63,543 nucleotides of DNA from Herminiimonas sp. CN (GTDB lineage: Bacteria > Pseudomonadota > Gammaproteobacteria > Burkholderiales > Burkholderiaceae_D), in NCBI RefSeq assembly GCF_000622895.1, contig NZ_AVCC01000008.1, positions 1 through 63,543 of the forward strand. The letters are read 5' to 3'. Under the pieces are notes generated by a model. It saw nothing but the letters and a program-made list of their open reading frames with translations. It had not been told where the DNA came from and ran no database searches. Position numbers and translations under genes: made by a program. Of this stretch, positions 35,926 through 45,989 are shown piece by piece (the stretch's first letter is position 1; each line of letters begins with the position of its first letter).

Positions 35926-38900
35926 TCAATCGAAGGACCAGGTGTACAGCAGATCCAGTGCGCTGCTGGTGCCGGTTTCGGCCTGCAGCGACAGGCGCCG
36001 GCTGAGCTGGTAGCGCAGCTTGACCAGGGCGGCGGCGCCGCTGACGCCCTGCTCGTAGCTCAGGAAGGCGCGCGACGACAGGCGCTTGCCGAGCGTTAGC
36101 ACCGTGCTTTCCAGTCCCTGCGCGCGCCCGATGCCGACTTCGTCAAGGCCGACCGATTGCGCCAGCCGCGCTTGCAGCGATGCGCCCTGGCTGGCGCCGA
36201 ACAAGGCGTTGGCGGCGGCCGACAGCGCATCGAACTGGCTGCCGGAGGCGCTGTCGGTGCCGTGCCCGAGCACCAGCCAGGACAGTTTTTCGGTGTCCGG
36301 CACCGCCGGCGTGGAGACCAGCCGGGCACGCGGCGCCAGCGCATTGCCGCGCACTTCGACCCCGGCTTCGACATTGCCTTCGCGCTCCGGCACCGGACGC
36401 ACCGCCAGGATGTTCAGCCCCGGATTGTCGAGCGGACCGGAAAAGGCCAGAACCCCGCGCCGGATTTCGAGCTTTTGTCCATAGGCCGCGTACGTGCCCT
36501 TGAGCACCTCGATGCTGCCGTTGGCGCGCGGCAGCTGGCCATCGCCGACCCGCAGCCGCAGGCTGCCGCCGACCTGCGCATCGAGCCCCCGGCCCTTGAC
36601 GAAAAAGCGCTGGCCCAGCTCCAGCGTGACATCGGCGCGCAGCGGCAGCGATTTGCCGCTCTTGCCACCGTTCGGTTCGCGTCCCAGCACCACCACGTCG
36701 TCGCTGATGGTCGGCCCGCTGTCGCCTGGCAGCTCGATCAGCGCGCGCTCGGCCCTGAACTTGCCGCCCAGCTGCAGCCGCTGCTGGTCCAGCGTGATAC
36801 GGCTTTCGCCACTCAACACCAGCAAGCGATCGGGGCTGGACAATGCCAGCAACTGGTCCGCGGTCAGCGTCATCTGCACGCTGGGCCGGGCGTTGGCGAA
36901 GCGCGCCTCGCCCTGCACGTTCAGGCTGCCCTGTTCGCCCTCGAACGCGAGTTTTTTCAACAGCAGACGGTCGTCCTGCAATTGCGCGCGCAGCACGCCA
37001 TTGCGCAGCTTGACGCCCTGCTCCAGCCAGCGCACGCCGAGCTGGTCGCCGCTGATTTCGCCTGCCAGCCTGGGCGCGCCCAGCGTGCCGGAGCCGCTGA
37101 CCGCCAGCGCCAGCCGTCCTTGCAAGTCCAGCCCGGGCCGGCCGATCACCGGCCCGATCCAATCCAGCGCCGGCAGGCTGGCGGTGCCACTCAGATTCAG
37201 CGGGCTGGTCGCCGGCAGGCTCCAGTGGCCCGGCGTGCCGGCGATTTTGGTGCCGGCTATCAGGCGGCTGCTGCCGGCGTGGCTGCCCTCCAGCTCGAAC
37301 TCCAGCCTGAGCGCATTTTTCACGATATCGGCGCGCAGCGCCAGCTTGCTCAAACCCAGCGCCAGCGGCACGGCATTATTGGTGCTGCGCAGCGTGACGT
37401 CGCCGCCTTCGCGGAACACGCGCATGCTGCCATCGATGAAACGGTCGGCATCGAGCGCCCAGTCGGCACCGAAGGTCAATGAACCGGTCAATGCGCCGGC
37501 CAGATCCTGCTGCAGCGATTCCGGCCATTGCGCCAGCGTGGCCAGAGCGATGCCGCTGGCGCGGCCGCGGCTTTGCCAGCGCGTGCCGTTCCTTTGCAGC
37601 GATTGCAGATTCAGGCTGCCGCTGGGCAGCGCCAGCGCAAAATCGGTCAGCGCAAACTGCCCGGGAGCGATCTGCAGCGGTGCCGGCGAACGCAGCGCAA
37701 AGGCATGCGCGCCGCGATTTTGCAGGCTGCGAACCACGCCTTGCCAGCCGCCAGTCTGTTGCCAGCCGCCGGCCAGCACTGCAGTGACATTCTCGCCCTG
37801 ATGGCTGGCGGCGAGTTCGATCGTGTGTGCGCGTCGACTACCGCTGGCTTGCAGCCGCAGCGATTGCAATGCCAGCGCGCCGGAGCGCGCTTCGCCCAGC
37901 GCGATGTCGGCTTGCAGCGGACCGTCTGCGCCCTGCTGCAGCCGGCCGCTGGCACGCAGGGTCTTGATGGAATTGTCACCCGGTAGTCGGATCGCGCTGC
38001 CGTCGAGCGCAAAGCCGAACTGCAATGCGTCCTTGCTGCCGCCGAGGCTGCCTTCGCCCTTGAGCGCGCCGCCGAATTCCGGCCCCAGCGCCCCGAGCTG
38101 GCGCGCATCGAGACGCCAGTCCAGCCGGTCTTGCGGCGCGCCGAAATTACCCTTGAGCATGACGCTGTTATTCGCCAGTTGCAGCGCGATGTCGGCATTG
38201 GCGATGCGCGCGGCGTCTGCCTGCAGCTTGCCGTGGCCGGACAGCGGCGCGCCCAGCAGCGTGCCGGGCTGCAGCGCGAAATCGAGCGCGACCAGCCAAT
38301 CGCGGGCCAGCTTGCCGCTGGCGTCGAAGTCGCCGCTAATGTCGCCGCCCGGATAGGCGCCGAACGCGGCCGGATCGATGTGCGCCAGCCTGCCTTGCAG
38401 GCGGAACGGCCCGGCGCCGCGCAAGGCCAGATTGCCGCGCGCCTGGAACATGCTGCGGGCGAGATTTTTCGGCTGGAGCTTGCCATGCAGCGCCAGCCCT
38501 TGCGCGCTGGCTTCGAACGCCAGTTGCGGCGCTGCCATGCTGCCGCCGAGGGTGCCGCTGGCGCGCAACGCGCCGGCCAGCCCGGCCTGCAGCAGCGCCA
38601 GATTCTGCGCATCGAGGCGCAGCGCCAGGCGGTCCTGCGGCGCGCCGAAATTGCCGCGTGCGGTCAGCGCATTGCCGCCCAGCCGCAGCTCCAGATCGAC
38701 ATCCTGCAGACGTTGCGGATTGGCGCTCAGCTTGATCTGGCCGGACAGCGGCTGTTGCAGCAGCCGGCTCGGCTGCAGCTTGAGGTCCGCCGCGACCTGC
38801 CAGCCGGGCGCCAGATGACCGTCCAGACGCAGCGCGGCATTCACGTCGGCCGCCGGATAAGCGCCGAAATCCGACGGATCGAAGTGTTCGATGCTGCCAG

Positions 38901-40212
38901 AGAACGCGAACGCCTGCGCCGCATCCAGGCGCGCCTGGCCCTGCAAACGCAGCGCACTGTTGCCGGCGCTGAGCCTGGCTTGCTGCAGCTGCAGCAAGCC
39001 GTCGGCCAGCGTCGCATCGACTGCCAATTGATAGCGCTCCTGCCCCAGCCGGGCAGTCAGCACTTGCCTGCCGCCCGGCGCCGACAAGGTAACGTCGCCG
39101 GCAATCGCGGTGCGGTTGAGCTTGCTGTCGATCGCTTTCAGGTCGATTTTATCGGCATGCAGCGCGAATGCGGCCAAGCCGTCCTTGATACTGCCGCTGC
39201 CGCTGGTGCGGCCGGCAGCGGCAAAGTCGAACACGATGTCTTGGATGTTGGCCGCCTGCAGCGTGCCGTCGAGTTGCGCGCTGATGCCGTGCAGCGGCAG
39301 GCGCTGCTGGTCGATCGGGCCGGCTGGCAATGCATTGACGATGTTCAATGCGCCGCTGACGCGCTGATCCGCTTGCACCTGGCCGGAAAGCTCGAGCGCG
39401 ATTGCGGCCTGCGGCCAGCCGGCGCCAAAACGGCTGGGATCGATGCCGGTCGCTTGCAGCGCGATCCTGCGCAACACGAAGGCGTCGAACGGCGCGATAA
39501 CCAGATCGCCCTGGCCGCGCGCGCCCTGCGCATCAAAACTGGTTTTGACTGCAAGCGCGCTCAAGTCGCCGCCCAGCGCCGCCTGGGCCTGGCCGGCTTC
39601 GTGCTGCAGATCGATCCGGCCGGCCAGCGCGAACGGCGGCCTGGCTCCCAGCGTCAGCACGGCGTCCAGATTGCCCCACCGCGTGACGGCACGGGCATCC
39701 TGCAGCCGCCATTGCTGCCGGCCGCCCTGCAGCGAAAAATGCAGATCGCGCAATTCGGTGCGGACGCCGGCCTCGGAAATTATCAGCAGCTGCTGCAATT
39801 GCGCGGCCTTCAGCTCGACCTCGAACGGTACTGCCAGACTGGCCGGCAGCTGGATCGGCTCCTCCGACTTCTTCAGCGTCAGCAGCGTCAGGCGCTCTGC
39901 CTGCAGCTTGTCGATCCCGATGCGGCCGCGCAGCAGCTGGGCCGGCGACCAGATCAGATCGAGATTCTCCAGCGTAAGCTCTTGCTCGGGCGTGCCGGAC
40001 CTGCTGAATTTTTTATACTGCAGCCGCCCGATATGCACCGGCCGCAGCAGCGCACCGCGCACGCCCGAGAACGACAGCGCGCCGTTGCTGCGCTGTGCCG
40101 CTTGTTGCAATAGCCAGCGCAGGCTGGCTTCACGCGAGGCCAGGATCGCCGTCAGCAGCATCAGCCCCAGCAGCAGCGCCGGCAAGCCGAGCCACAGCCG
40201 ATTCCGCCTCAA
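35926..40212 (-). CDS. tamB: Translocation and assembly module protein TamB
   Basis: 1428-residue AsmA/DUF490 protein: N-terminal inner-membrane anchor (LGLPALLLGLMLLTAILAS), a very long repetitive beta-rich periplasmic body of alternating Gln/Ala/Leu-rich strands, and the conserved C-terminal DUF490 domain (KLEIRRGVLAFSGPLDNPGLNI; LSWLVLGHG; LLYTWSFD end). It forms a lipid-conducting bridge working with TamA in outer-membrane assembly and phospholipid transport. The only plausible start that fits the anchor is TTG at 40212, overlapping the tamA stop as TTGA. Second gene of the tamA-tamB operon. Confidence 0.93.
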   Translation of the reverse strand: MRRNRLWLGLPALLLGLMLLTAILASREASLRWLLQQAAQRSNGALSFSGVRGALLRPVHIGRLQYKKFSRSGTPEQELTLENLDLIWSPAQLLRGRIGIDKLQAERLTLLTLKKSEEPIQLPASLAVPFEVELKAAQLQQLLIISEAGVRTELRDLHFSLQGGRQQWRLQDARAVTRWGNLDAVLTLGARPPFALAGRIDLQHEAGQAQAALGGDLSALAVKTSFDAQGARGQGDLVIAPFDAFVLRRIALQATGIDPSRFGAGWPQAAIALELSGQVQADQRVSGALNIVNALPAGPIDQQRLPLHGISAQLDGTLQAANIQDIVFDFAAAGRTSGSGSIKDGLAAFALHADKIDLKAIDSKLNRTAIAGDVTLSAPGGRQVLTARLGQERYQLAVDATLADGLLQLQQARLSAGNSALRLQGQARLDAAQAFAFSGSIEHFDPSDFGAYPAADVNAALRLDGHLAPGWQVAADLKLQPSRLLQQPLSGQIKLSANPQRLQDVDLELRLGGNALTARGNFGAPQDRLALRLDAQNLALLQAGLAGALRASGTLGGSMAAPQLAFEASAQGLALHGKLQPKNLARSMFQARGNLALRGAGPFRLQGRLAHIDPAAFGAYPGGDISGDFDASGKLARDWLVALDFALQPGTLLGAPLSGHGKLQADAARIANADIALQLANNSVMLKGNFGAPQDRLDWRLDARQLGALGPEFGGALKGEGSLGGSKDALQFGFALDGSAIRLPGDNSIKTLRASGRLQQGADGPLQADIALGEARSGALALQSLRLQASGSRRAHTIELAASHQGENVTAVLAGGWQQTGGWQGVVRSLQNRGAHAFALRSPAPLQIAPGQFALTDFALALPSGSLNLQSLQRNGTRWQSRGRASGIALATLAQWPESLQQDLAGALTGSLTFGADWALDADRFIDGSMRVFREGGDVTLRSTNNAVPLALGLSKLALRADIVKNALRLEFELEGSHAGSSRLIAGTKIAGTPGHWSLPATSPLNLSGTASLPALDWIGPVIGRPGLDLQGRLALAVSGSGTLGAPRLAGEISGDQLGVRWLEQGVKLRNGVLRAQLQDDRLLLKKLAFEGEQGSLNVQGEARFANARPSVQMTLTADQLLALSSPDRLLVLSGESRITLDQQRLQLGGKFRAERALIELPGDSGPTISDDVVVLGREPNGGKSGKSLPLRADVTLELGQRFFVKGRGLDAQVGGSLRLRVGDGQLPRANGSIEVLKGTYAAYGQKLEIRRGVLAFSGPLDNPGLNILAVRPVPEREGNVEAGVEVRGNALAPRARLVSTPAVPDTEKLSWLVLGHGTDSASGSQFDALSAAANALFGASQGASLQARLAQSVGLDEVGIGRAQGLESTVLTLGKRLSSRAFLSYEQGVSGAAALVKLRYQLSRRLSLQAETGTSSALDLLYTWSFD

Positions 40213-41975
40213 AACGTCACCCCGAGCGAAAAATGCATCCGCACCTTTCTGTCCGCCTGGCCGTAAGCCAGATCCAGATTGATCGGCCCGACCGGACTGC
40301 GCCAGCGCGCGCCGACGCCGTAACCGGCTTTCGGTTTCAGTTCGGCGATGGTGTCGGCGGCATTGCCGGCGTCGGCAAATACCGCCGCACCCCATTGCGG
40401 CAGAAACCAGTGCTGGTATTCGGCGCTGCCCACCATCAGATAGCGGCCGCCGACGGTGGCTGCGCCCTGCGCCACGCCCAAAGACTGATACGCGTAACCG
40501 CGCACCGACTGGTCGCCGCCGGCGCGAAACAGGTAGGCGTCAGGCACGCCATTCTTGCTGCGCGAAGCCAGCGTGCCGAACTCGCCGCGCAGGATCGCGA
40601 GGTCCTTTTTCCCCATCGGGGTGTAATGCACGATCCGCACGATGCCGCGCCCGAAGCTCTGGTCGCTCAGCAGGCCGCCCAGCGCGCCGCCGAGCTGCGC
40701 ATGAATGATGCTGCCCTCGGTCGGGAACAGCAGACTGTCGGTCTGGCGCCAGGTCGCGCCATAGCTCAGCGGCAGGGCGCGGCTGCGACGCGGTACGATG
40801 CCGGCGATCTCCCTCTTCTCGCTCAGGTATTCCAGTGTCAGGTTGCGCTCCAGCGCCGGCTTGCCCCAGCTGCGCTTGAAGGCAATGCTGGAAACTTTGC
40901 TCAGTTCATCCTCGATGTCGCTGCGCACATACGACAGGCCGGCGCTGTACTGGACGCCTCGCTCGGTGAGCGGCAAATAGATATCGGCAGCAGCCGACTG
41001 TTTTTTGGTTTCCAGCGTCAGCGCGCTCTTGAGCTTGAGTTCGCGCTGCAGGAAGTTCAGGTCTTCATACGTCAGCTTGGCGCGATTGCCGGTATTGGTG
41101 CTGTAGCCGACCCCGATTCCGGCTTTCTTGCGCTGGTTCTCGGTCACGGAAACTTTCACTGGCAATACCGCTGGCAGCGCGGCGCTGCCCGGCTGTTCTG
41201 GCGCCTCGATTTCCGCGCTGACATCGACCCGGCTGAAATAACCGCCGTCGAGCAGGCGCGACTGCAGCTCCAGCAGCGCGGCCTCGTTATACGGATCGCC
41301 CGGCTTGATGGTATTGATGCGGCTGATGATGGTGGCCGGATAGCGCTGCAAGCCGTCGATGGCGAGCGCGCCGAAGCGCATCTCGGGGCCGCTGTCGATT
41401 ACCACTTGCAATGCTGCCGTGTGCGCCAGCGGATCGACCGTGGCTTGGGTCTGCGTCAGGCGCGCGCGCGGATAGCGCTCCAGCAGCAGCTTGCGCAGCA
41501 GGCCGTTTTTTGCCGCTTCCCACTCGGCTTGCCGGAACACCAACCCCGGCGGCAAAGCCCAGCCATTGCGCAGTCCGGCTGCCTGCGGCTGGCTGGCAAT
41601 CGCGCCTTGGAACGCCAAATCGACCGCGCCGACCAGCGTCGGCGCACCGGGTTCGACGGTGAATTGAATGCGCCAGGCCTGGCCCTGCTGCACCATTTCC
41701 GAAGTAATGACCGGCGTATAGAAGCCTTCGGTCGCCGCCAGCGTCCTGATCTGTTCCGGCGCCTGGCGGTACAGCAGCTGCAGTTGCCCGGCATCGAGGC
41801 GGGGATTGTCGTGCCAGCGATTCAGGTCGAGATTTTTTTCCAGCAGGTCCTGCAGGCCCGGCGGCGCATCCAGCACCACCGTATATTGCAGATTGTCGGC
41901 CTGTGCGCCCAGCGCCAGCAGCAACAGCCCGGCCGGCAGCAATCGCCGCGCACGGTTGCATATCACGTTGATCAT
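40209..41975 (-). CDS. tamA: Outer-membrane assembly factor TamA (Omp85)
   Basis: 588-residue Omp85 protein: signal peptide (LLPAGLLLLALGAQA), three POTRA domains to about residue 265, then a C-terminal 16-stranded barrel with GIGVGYSTNTGNRAKLTYEDLN, the RAGGDQSVRGYAYQS segment (the VRGY-type loop-6 motif) and a final Phe (SLGVTF), the barrel-insertion signal. Works with TamB; the tamB start overlaps its stop codon. Confidence 0.95.
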   Translation of the reverse strand: MINVICNRARRLLPAGLLLLALGAQADNLQYTVVLDAPPGLQDLLEKNLDLNRWHDNPRLDAGQLQLLYRQAPEQIRTLAATEGFYTPVITSEMVQQGQAWRIQFTVEPGAPTLVGAVDLAFQGAIASQPQAAGLRNGWALPPGLVFRQAEWEAAKNGLLRKLLLERYPRARLTQTQATVDPLAHTAALQVVIDSGPEMRFGALAIDGLQRYPATIISRINTIKPGDPYNEAALLELQSRLLDGGYFSRVDVSAEIEAPEQPGSAALPAVLPVKVSVTENQRKKAGIGVGYSTNTGNRAKLTYEDLNFLQRELKLKSALTLETKKQSAAADIYLPLTERGVQYSAGLSYVRSDIEDELSKVSSIAFKRSWGKPALERNLTLEYLSEKREIAGIVPRRSRALPLSYGATWRQTDSLLFPTEGSIIHAQLGGALGGLLSDQSFGRGIVRIVHYTPMGKKDLAILRGEFGTLASRSKNGVPDAYLFRAGGDQSVRGYAYQSLGVAQGAATVGGRYLMVGSAEYQHWFLPQWGAAVFADAGNAADTIAELKPKAGYGVGARWRSPVGPINLDLAYGQADRKVRMHFSLGVTF

Positions 41976-42073
41976 TGGAACATGTCCGCAGCTGCCATAA
42001 GTTTGTATACTGGATTCGGATTCGTCGCTTGAGCCGCCATGTTACCGGACTCCCGTTCTCCGAATTATCATAT

Positions 42074-42147
42074 GGAGTATGGCAAGAAAACCAGGCATTT
42101 CCACATACACAAAAGCGCAATTAAAAAATACTGCAACAAGTATATTT
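42074..42147 (+). repeat. Dispersed hairpin repeat, copy F (queC leader)
   Basis: Opens GGAGTATGG and ends with stem AAATAC / GTATATTT around the loop TGCAACAA. It ends 12 bases before the queC start codon, so it makes up the proximal leader, unlike the other copies. Confidence 0.7.
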
Positions 42148-42159
42148 CAGGAACAAAAT

Positions 42160-42876
42160 ATGACCAACACACGACCAAACGCTGCCTTGGTGCTTTTCAG
42201 CGGCGGCCAGGACTCCGCCACCTGCGTCGCGTGGGCGCTGTCGCAGTACGCCCGGGTCGAAACCATCGGCTTCGATTACGGCCAGCGCCACAGCGTGGAA
42301 CTGACGGTGCGTCCCACGGTGCTGCAGCAATTGCGCGCGCAATCGGCCGACTGGGACCGCAAGCTGGGGCAAGACCACATGATAGACCTCGGGCTGCTGG
42401 GCAAGATATCGGACACTGCGCTGACCCAGGATGTCGCCATCGCGATGCAGGACAACGGCTTGCCCAACACCTTCGTGCCCGGGCGCAATCTACTGTTCAT
42501 GATGGTGGCCGCCACCGTGGCGTACCGCCGTGGGCTGGATGTCTTGGTCGGCGGCATGTGCGAAACCGATTTCTCCGGCTACCCCGATTGCCGCGACGAC
42601 AGCATGAAGGCGCTGCAAGTCGCGCTCAACCTCGGCATGGCCACCCGCCTGAAGATCGATACGCCGCTGATGTGGCTCGACAAGCGCCAGACCTGGCAGC
42701 TGGCGCAGCAGCTCGGCGGACCAAAACTGGTCGACCTGATCCGCAGCGAAACCCACACCTGCTATTTGGGCCAGCGCGGCACGCTGCACGACTGGGGTTA
42801 CGGCTGCGGGACCTGCCCGGCATGCGAGCTGCGCGCGCGCGGCTACCGGCAATTCGTGCAGGCATCGATCGCCTAG
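42160..42876 (+). CDS. queC: 7-cyano-7-deazaguanine synthase QueC
   Basis: 238-residue PP-loop ATPase that converts 7-carboxy-7-deazaguanine to preQ0 for queuosine. The PP-loop is [10 protein letters not shown] near residue 17. The zinc site is formed by a Cys near 202 (THTCYLG) and three Cys in CGTCPAC near 220. Start ATG 42160 follows the repeat and CAGGAAC; an in-frame ATG at 42079 would be read from within the repeat and is rejected. The rest of the queuosine pathway is not adjacent. Confidence 0.95.
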   Translation: MTNTRPNAALVLFSGGQDSATCVAWALSQYARVETIGFDYGQRHSVELTVRPTVLQQLRAQSADWDRKLGQDHMIDLGLLGKISDTALTQDVAIAMQDNGLPNTFVPGRNLLFMMVAATVAYRRGLDVLVGGMCETDFSGYPDCRDDSMKALQVALNLGMATRLKIDTPLMWLDKRQTWQLAQQLGGPKLVDLIRSETHTCYLGQRGTLHDWGYGCGTCPACELRARGYRQFVQASIA

Positions 42877-42954
42877 CCTGATATTTGCAGGCGGCAGTGC
42901 CTATGGCACAATCCATCTTCTTCGCTTATTACTTTCACAACGACAGGGCATTAC

Positions 42955-44238
42955 ATGAAACTCGAAACCATGGCCGTCCATGCCGGCTACTCGCCGGACC
43001 CCACCACCAAATCCGCAGCGGTACCGATTTACCAGACCGTCGCCTACGCATTCGACAATGCCCAGCACGGCGCCGACCTGTTCGACCTGAAAGTGCCCGG
43101 CAACATCTACACCCGCATCATGAATCCGACCCAGGACGTGCTGGAAAAACGCGTCGCCGCGCTCGAAGGCGGCATCGCCGCGCTGGCGGTGGCGTCCGGC
43201 ATGGCTGCCATCACCTATGCGATCCAGACCATCACCGAGGCCGGCGACAACTTCATCTCCTCGACCCAATTGTACGGCGGCACCTACAACCTGTTTGCGC
43301 ACACGCTGCCGCAAATGGGCATCGAAGTGCGCTTCGCCGATGCGCGCCAGCCGGAAACCTTCGCGGCGCTGATCGACGCCCGCACCAAGGCCATCTTCTG
43401 CGAATCAGTCGGCAATCCGCTCGGCAACGTCACCGATTTCGCCGCACTGGCCAAGATCGCCCATGCCCACGGCATCCCGCTGATCGTCGACAACACCGTG
43501 CCCAGCCCGTACCTGTGCCGCCCGATCGAGCACGGCGCCGACATCGTGGTGCATGCGCTGACCAAATACTTGGGCGGCCACGGCAACAGCATCGGCGGCG
43601 CGATCGTCGACAGCGGCAAATTCCCATGGGCCGAGCACAAGGAACGCTTCAAGCGCCTGAACGAACCCGATGTGTCTTACCACGGCGTGGTGTACACCGA
43701 AGCGCTGGGGCCGGCCGCCTATATCGGCCGCGCCCGCGTGGTGCCGCTGCGCAACATGGGCGCGGCGATTTCGCCGATGAATGCATTCCTGATCCTGCAA
43801 GGCATCGAAACCCTGGCGCTGCGCATGGACCGCATCTGCGACAATTCGCTGGCGCTGGCCCATTTCCTGCAAAATCATCCGAAAGTGGCATGGGTCAACT
43901 ACGCCGGCTTGCCGGATCATCCGGACCATGCGCTGGCCCAGAAATACATGGGAGGCAAGGCTTCCGGCATCCTGTCGTTCGGCCTGAAATACAGCGATGC
44001 CGATCCGCGCGCGGCCGGCGCCCGGGTGCTCGATGCGCTGCAATTGTTCACCCGTCTGGTCAACATCGGCGACGCCAAGTCGCTGGCGACCCACCCGGCA
44101 TCGACCACCCACCGCCAGCTGGATGCGGCGGAACTGGCCAAGGCCGGCGTATCGGAAGATATGCTGCGGCTGTCGATCGGCATCGAGCATATCGACGACC
44201 TGAAGGCGGATTTGGAACAGGCGCTGGCTGCGGCCTAA
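42955..44238 (+). CDS. metY: O-acetylhomoserine sulfhydrylase (MetY-type PLP enzyme)
   Basis: 427-residue Cys/Met-metabolism PLP enzyme. N-terminal signature ETMAVHAGYSPDPTTKSAAVPIYQT, YTRIMNPT, the PLP-stacking YGGTYNLF, VDNT near residue 180, and the Schiff-base Lys in HALTKYLGGHGNS near 205. The length and YTRIMNPTQ favour O-acetylhomoserine sulfhydrylase over cystathionine synthase. It makes homocysteine from O-acetylhomoserine and sulfide. It follows queC by 78 bases, possibly in one transcript. Confidence 0.92.
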   Translation: MKLETMAVHAGYSPDPTTKSAAVPIYQTVAYAFDNAQHGADLFDLKVPGNIYTRIMNPTQDVLEKRVAALEGGIAALAVASGMAAITYAIQTITEAGDNFISSTQLYGGTYNLFAHTLPQMGIEVRFADARQPETFAALIDARTKAIFCESVGNPLGNVTDFAALAKIAHAHGIPLIVDNTVPSPYLCRPIEHGADIVVHALTKYLGGHGNSIGGAIVDSGKFPWAEHKERFKRLNEPDVSYHGVVYTEALGPAAYIGRARVVPLRNMGAAISPMNAFLILQGIETLALRMDRICDNSLALAHFLQNHPKVAWVNYAGLPDHPDHALAQKYMGGKASGILSFGLKYSDADPRAAGARVLDALQLFTRLVNIGDAKSLATHPASTTHRQLDAAELAKAGVSEDMLRLSIGIEHIDDLKADLEQALAAA

Positions 44239-44301
44239 GCGCGCTTGCGCAGATACGCGCATACGCAAACCGGCGTGATATAGGGCGACACTAAGATCCG
44301 G

Positions 44302-44333
44302 AAATACCATCTTTGGCCTAAAAGATGGTATTT
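44302..44333 (+). terminator. Perfect 13-bp hairpin after metY
   Basis: AAATACCATCTTT and its exact complement enclose the 6-base loop GGCCTA. There is no long T-run beyond the stem-borne TTT, so it may be a terminator or mRNA-end stabiliser. Confidence 0.6.
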
Positions 44334-44362
44334 GAGTGCCGCATCGGGATGCTGGGCGCACA

Positions 44363-44390
44363 AAAAAAGCTCGCCGCAGCGAGCTTTTTT
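44363..44390. terminator. Bidirectional terminator between metY and aceA
   Basis: Perfect 12-bp stem AAAAAAGCTCGC / GCGAGCTTTTTT with loop CGCA. Serves aceA on the minus strand and can stop read-through from metY. Confidence 0.9.
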
Positions 44391-44408
44391 CCACACCAGA
44401 CTCAGTTG

Positions 44409-45989
44409 TTAGAACTGGTTCATCGTGTTGTCTTTACCAGATGCTTTCAGAGCAGCTTCGCCACTGAAGTAATCCTTGTGGTCGTCGCCCATGTCCGAAC
44501 CGGCCATGTTCTGATGCTTAACACAAGCGATACCCTGACGGATTTCCTTGCGCTGAACGCCAGCAACATAACCCAACATGCCCTGGTCACCGAAGTAGTC
44601 TTTAGCCAGATTGTCAGTCGACAATGCAGCTGTGTGGTAAGTCGGCAGGGTGATCAGGTGATGGAAAATACCGGCTTCACGCGCTGCGTCAGCCTGGAAA
44701 GTGCGGATTTTTTCATCGGCAGCAATCGCCAGTTCAGTTGCGTCGTATTCAACACTCATCAGTGCAGCGCGATCGTAAGCAGAAACGTCTTTGCCTTCGG
44801 CTTTCATCGCGTCGAACATTTGCTGACGGAAGTTCAGTGTCCAGTTGAATGACGGGCTGTTGTTGTAAACCAGCTTGGCATTTGGAATGACCTTACGAAT
44901 CGCATTGACCATGCCGCCGATCTGCGCAATGTGCGGCTTCTCGGTTTCGATCCACAGCAGGTCGGCACCGTTTTGCAGAGAGGTAATGCAATCCAGCACG
45001 CAACGCTCTTCACCCGTGCCAGCGCGGAACTGGAACAAGTTGCTAGGCAAACGCTTAGGACGCAAAAGCTTGCCGTCGCGCTTGATGATAACGTCGCCGT
45101 TGCTCATGGATTCGGTCGAAACTTCTTCAACGTCCAAGAAGGAGTTGTACAGATCGCCCAAATCGCCTGGCTCGCGCGTTACCGCGATTTGCTTGGTCAA
45201 GCCTGCACCCAGCGAGTCGGTACGCGCAACGATCACGCCGTCGTCCACGCCCAACTCCAGGAACGCGTAACGCACAGCGCGGATCTTGGCCAGGAAGTCT
45301 TCGTGAGGAACGGTGACTTTGCCGTCTTGATGGCCGCACTGCTTTTCATCGGAAACCTGGTTTTCGATCTGGATGCAGCATGCACCCGCTTCGATAAACT
45401 GCTTGGCCAGCAGGTAGGTCGCTTCAGCATTGCCGAATCCGGCATCGATGTCGGCAATGATTGGCACTACGTGGGTGACGTGGTTGTCGATTTTGTCCTG
45501 GATTGCTTGCTTGGCAGCGCCTTGAGCAGCGTCCAATTGGCGGAACAAACCGCCCAGCTCGCGTGCATCAGCTTGACGCAAGAAAGTGTACAGCTCCCTG
45601 ATCAGGTCGGAAACAGCAGTCTTCTCGTGCATGGACTGGTCAGGCAACGGGCCGAACTCGGAGCGCAGCGCAGCAACCATCCAACCGGACAGGTACAGGT
45701 AGCGGCGGTCGGTGCTGTTGAAGTGTTTCTTGATAGAAATCATCTTCTGTTGACCGATGAAACCGTGCCAGCAACCCAAGGACTGGGTGTACTTGGACGA
45801 GTCAGCGTCGTAGTTCGCCATGTCATTACGCATGATCTTGGCGGTGTACTTGGCGATATCCAGACCAGTCTTGAACCGGTTCTGGGCGCGCATACGCGCA
45901 GCGGACTCAGGATTGATCGCATTCCAGGCACTGCCTTCCTTGTCTTTCAGGCCGGCAATGGCTTTGATGTCGTCTTGATACTGGGACAT
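44409..45989 (-). CDS. aceA: Isocitrate lyase (long form)
   Basis: 526-residue isocitrate lyase of the long type found in Pseudomonas and Burkholderiales. The catalytic loop appears as KQCGHQDGK (the K-K-C-G-H signature with Lys to Gln at the second place) near residue 215, preceded by metal-binding ADIDAGFGNAEATYLLAK and followed by ARTDSLGAGL. Cleaves isocitrate to glyoxylate and succinate, needed on acetate, ethanol or fatty acids, so it fits the ethanol-oxidation genes later in the window. Codon use is milder (lower GC) than in neighbouring genes, as expected for a highly expressed gene. Confidence 0.96.
   Translation of the reverse strand: MSQYQDDIKAIAGLKDKEGSAWNAINPESAARMRAQNRFKTGLDIAKYTAKIMRNDMANYDADSSKYTQSLGCWHGFIGQQKMISIKKHFNSTDRRYLYLSGWMVAALRSEFGPLPDQSMHEKTAVSDLIRELYTFLRQADARELGGLFRQLDAAQGAAKQAIQDKIDNHVTHVVPIIADIDAGFGNAEATYLLAKQFIEAGACCIQIENQVSDEKQCGHQDGKVTVPHEDFLAKIRAVRYAFLELGVDDGVIVARTDSLGAGLTKQIAVTREPGDLGDLYNSFLDVEEVSTESMSNGDVIIKRDGKLLRPKRLPSNLFQFRAGTGEERCVLDCITSLQNGADLLWIETEKPHIAQIGGMVNAIRKVIPNAKLVYNNSPSFNWTLNFRQQMFDAMKAEGKDVSAYDRAALMSVEYDATELAIAADEKIRTFQADAAREAGIFHHLITLPTYHTAALSTDNLAKDYFGDQGMLGYVAGVQRKEIRQGIACVKHQNMAGSDMGDDHKDYFSGEAALKASGKDNTMNQF

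Noticed and set aside
38131-40113. 660-residue plus-strand open frame opposite tamB
   Set aside because: Composition mirrors the repetitive tamB sequence; no ribosome site or family features.
42060-42160. PreQ1 riboswitch in the queC leader
   Set aside because: The leader does not show the short C-rich pseudoknot pattern of preQ1 aptamers; it is accounted for by dispersed repeat copy F.
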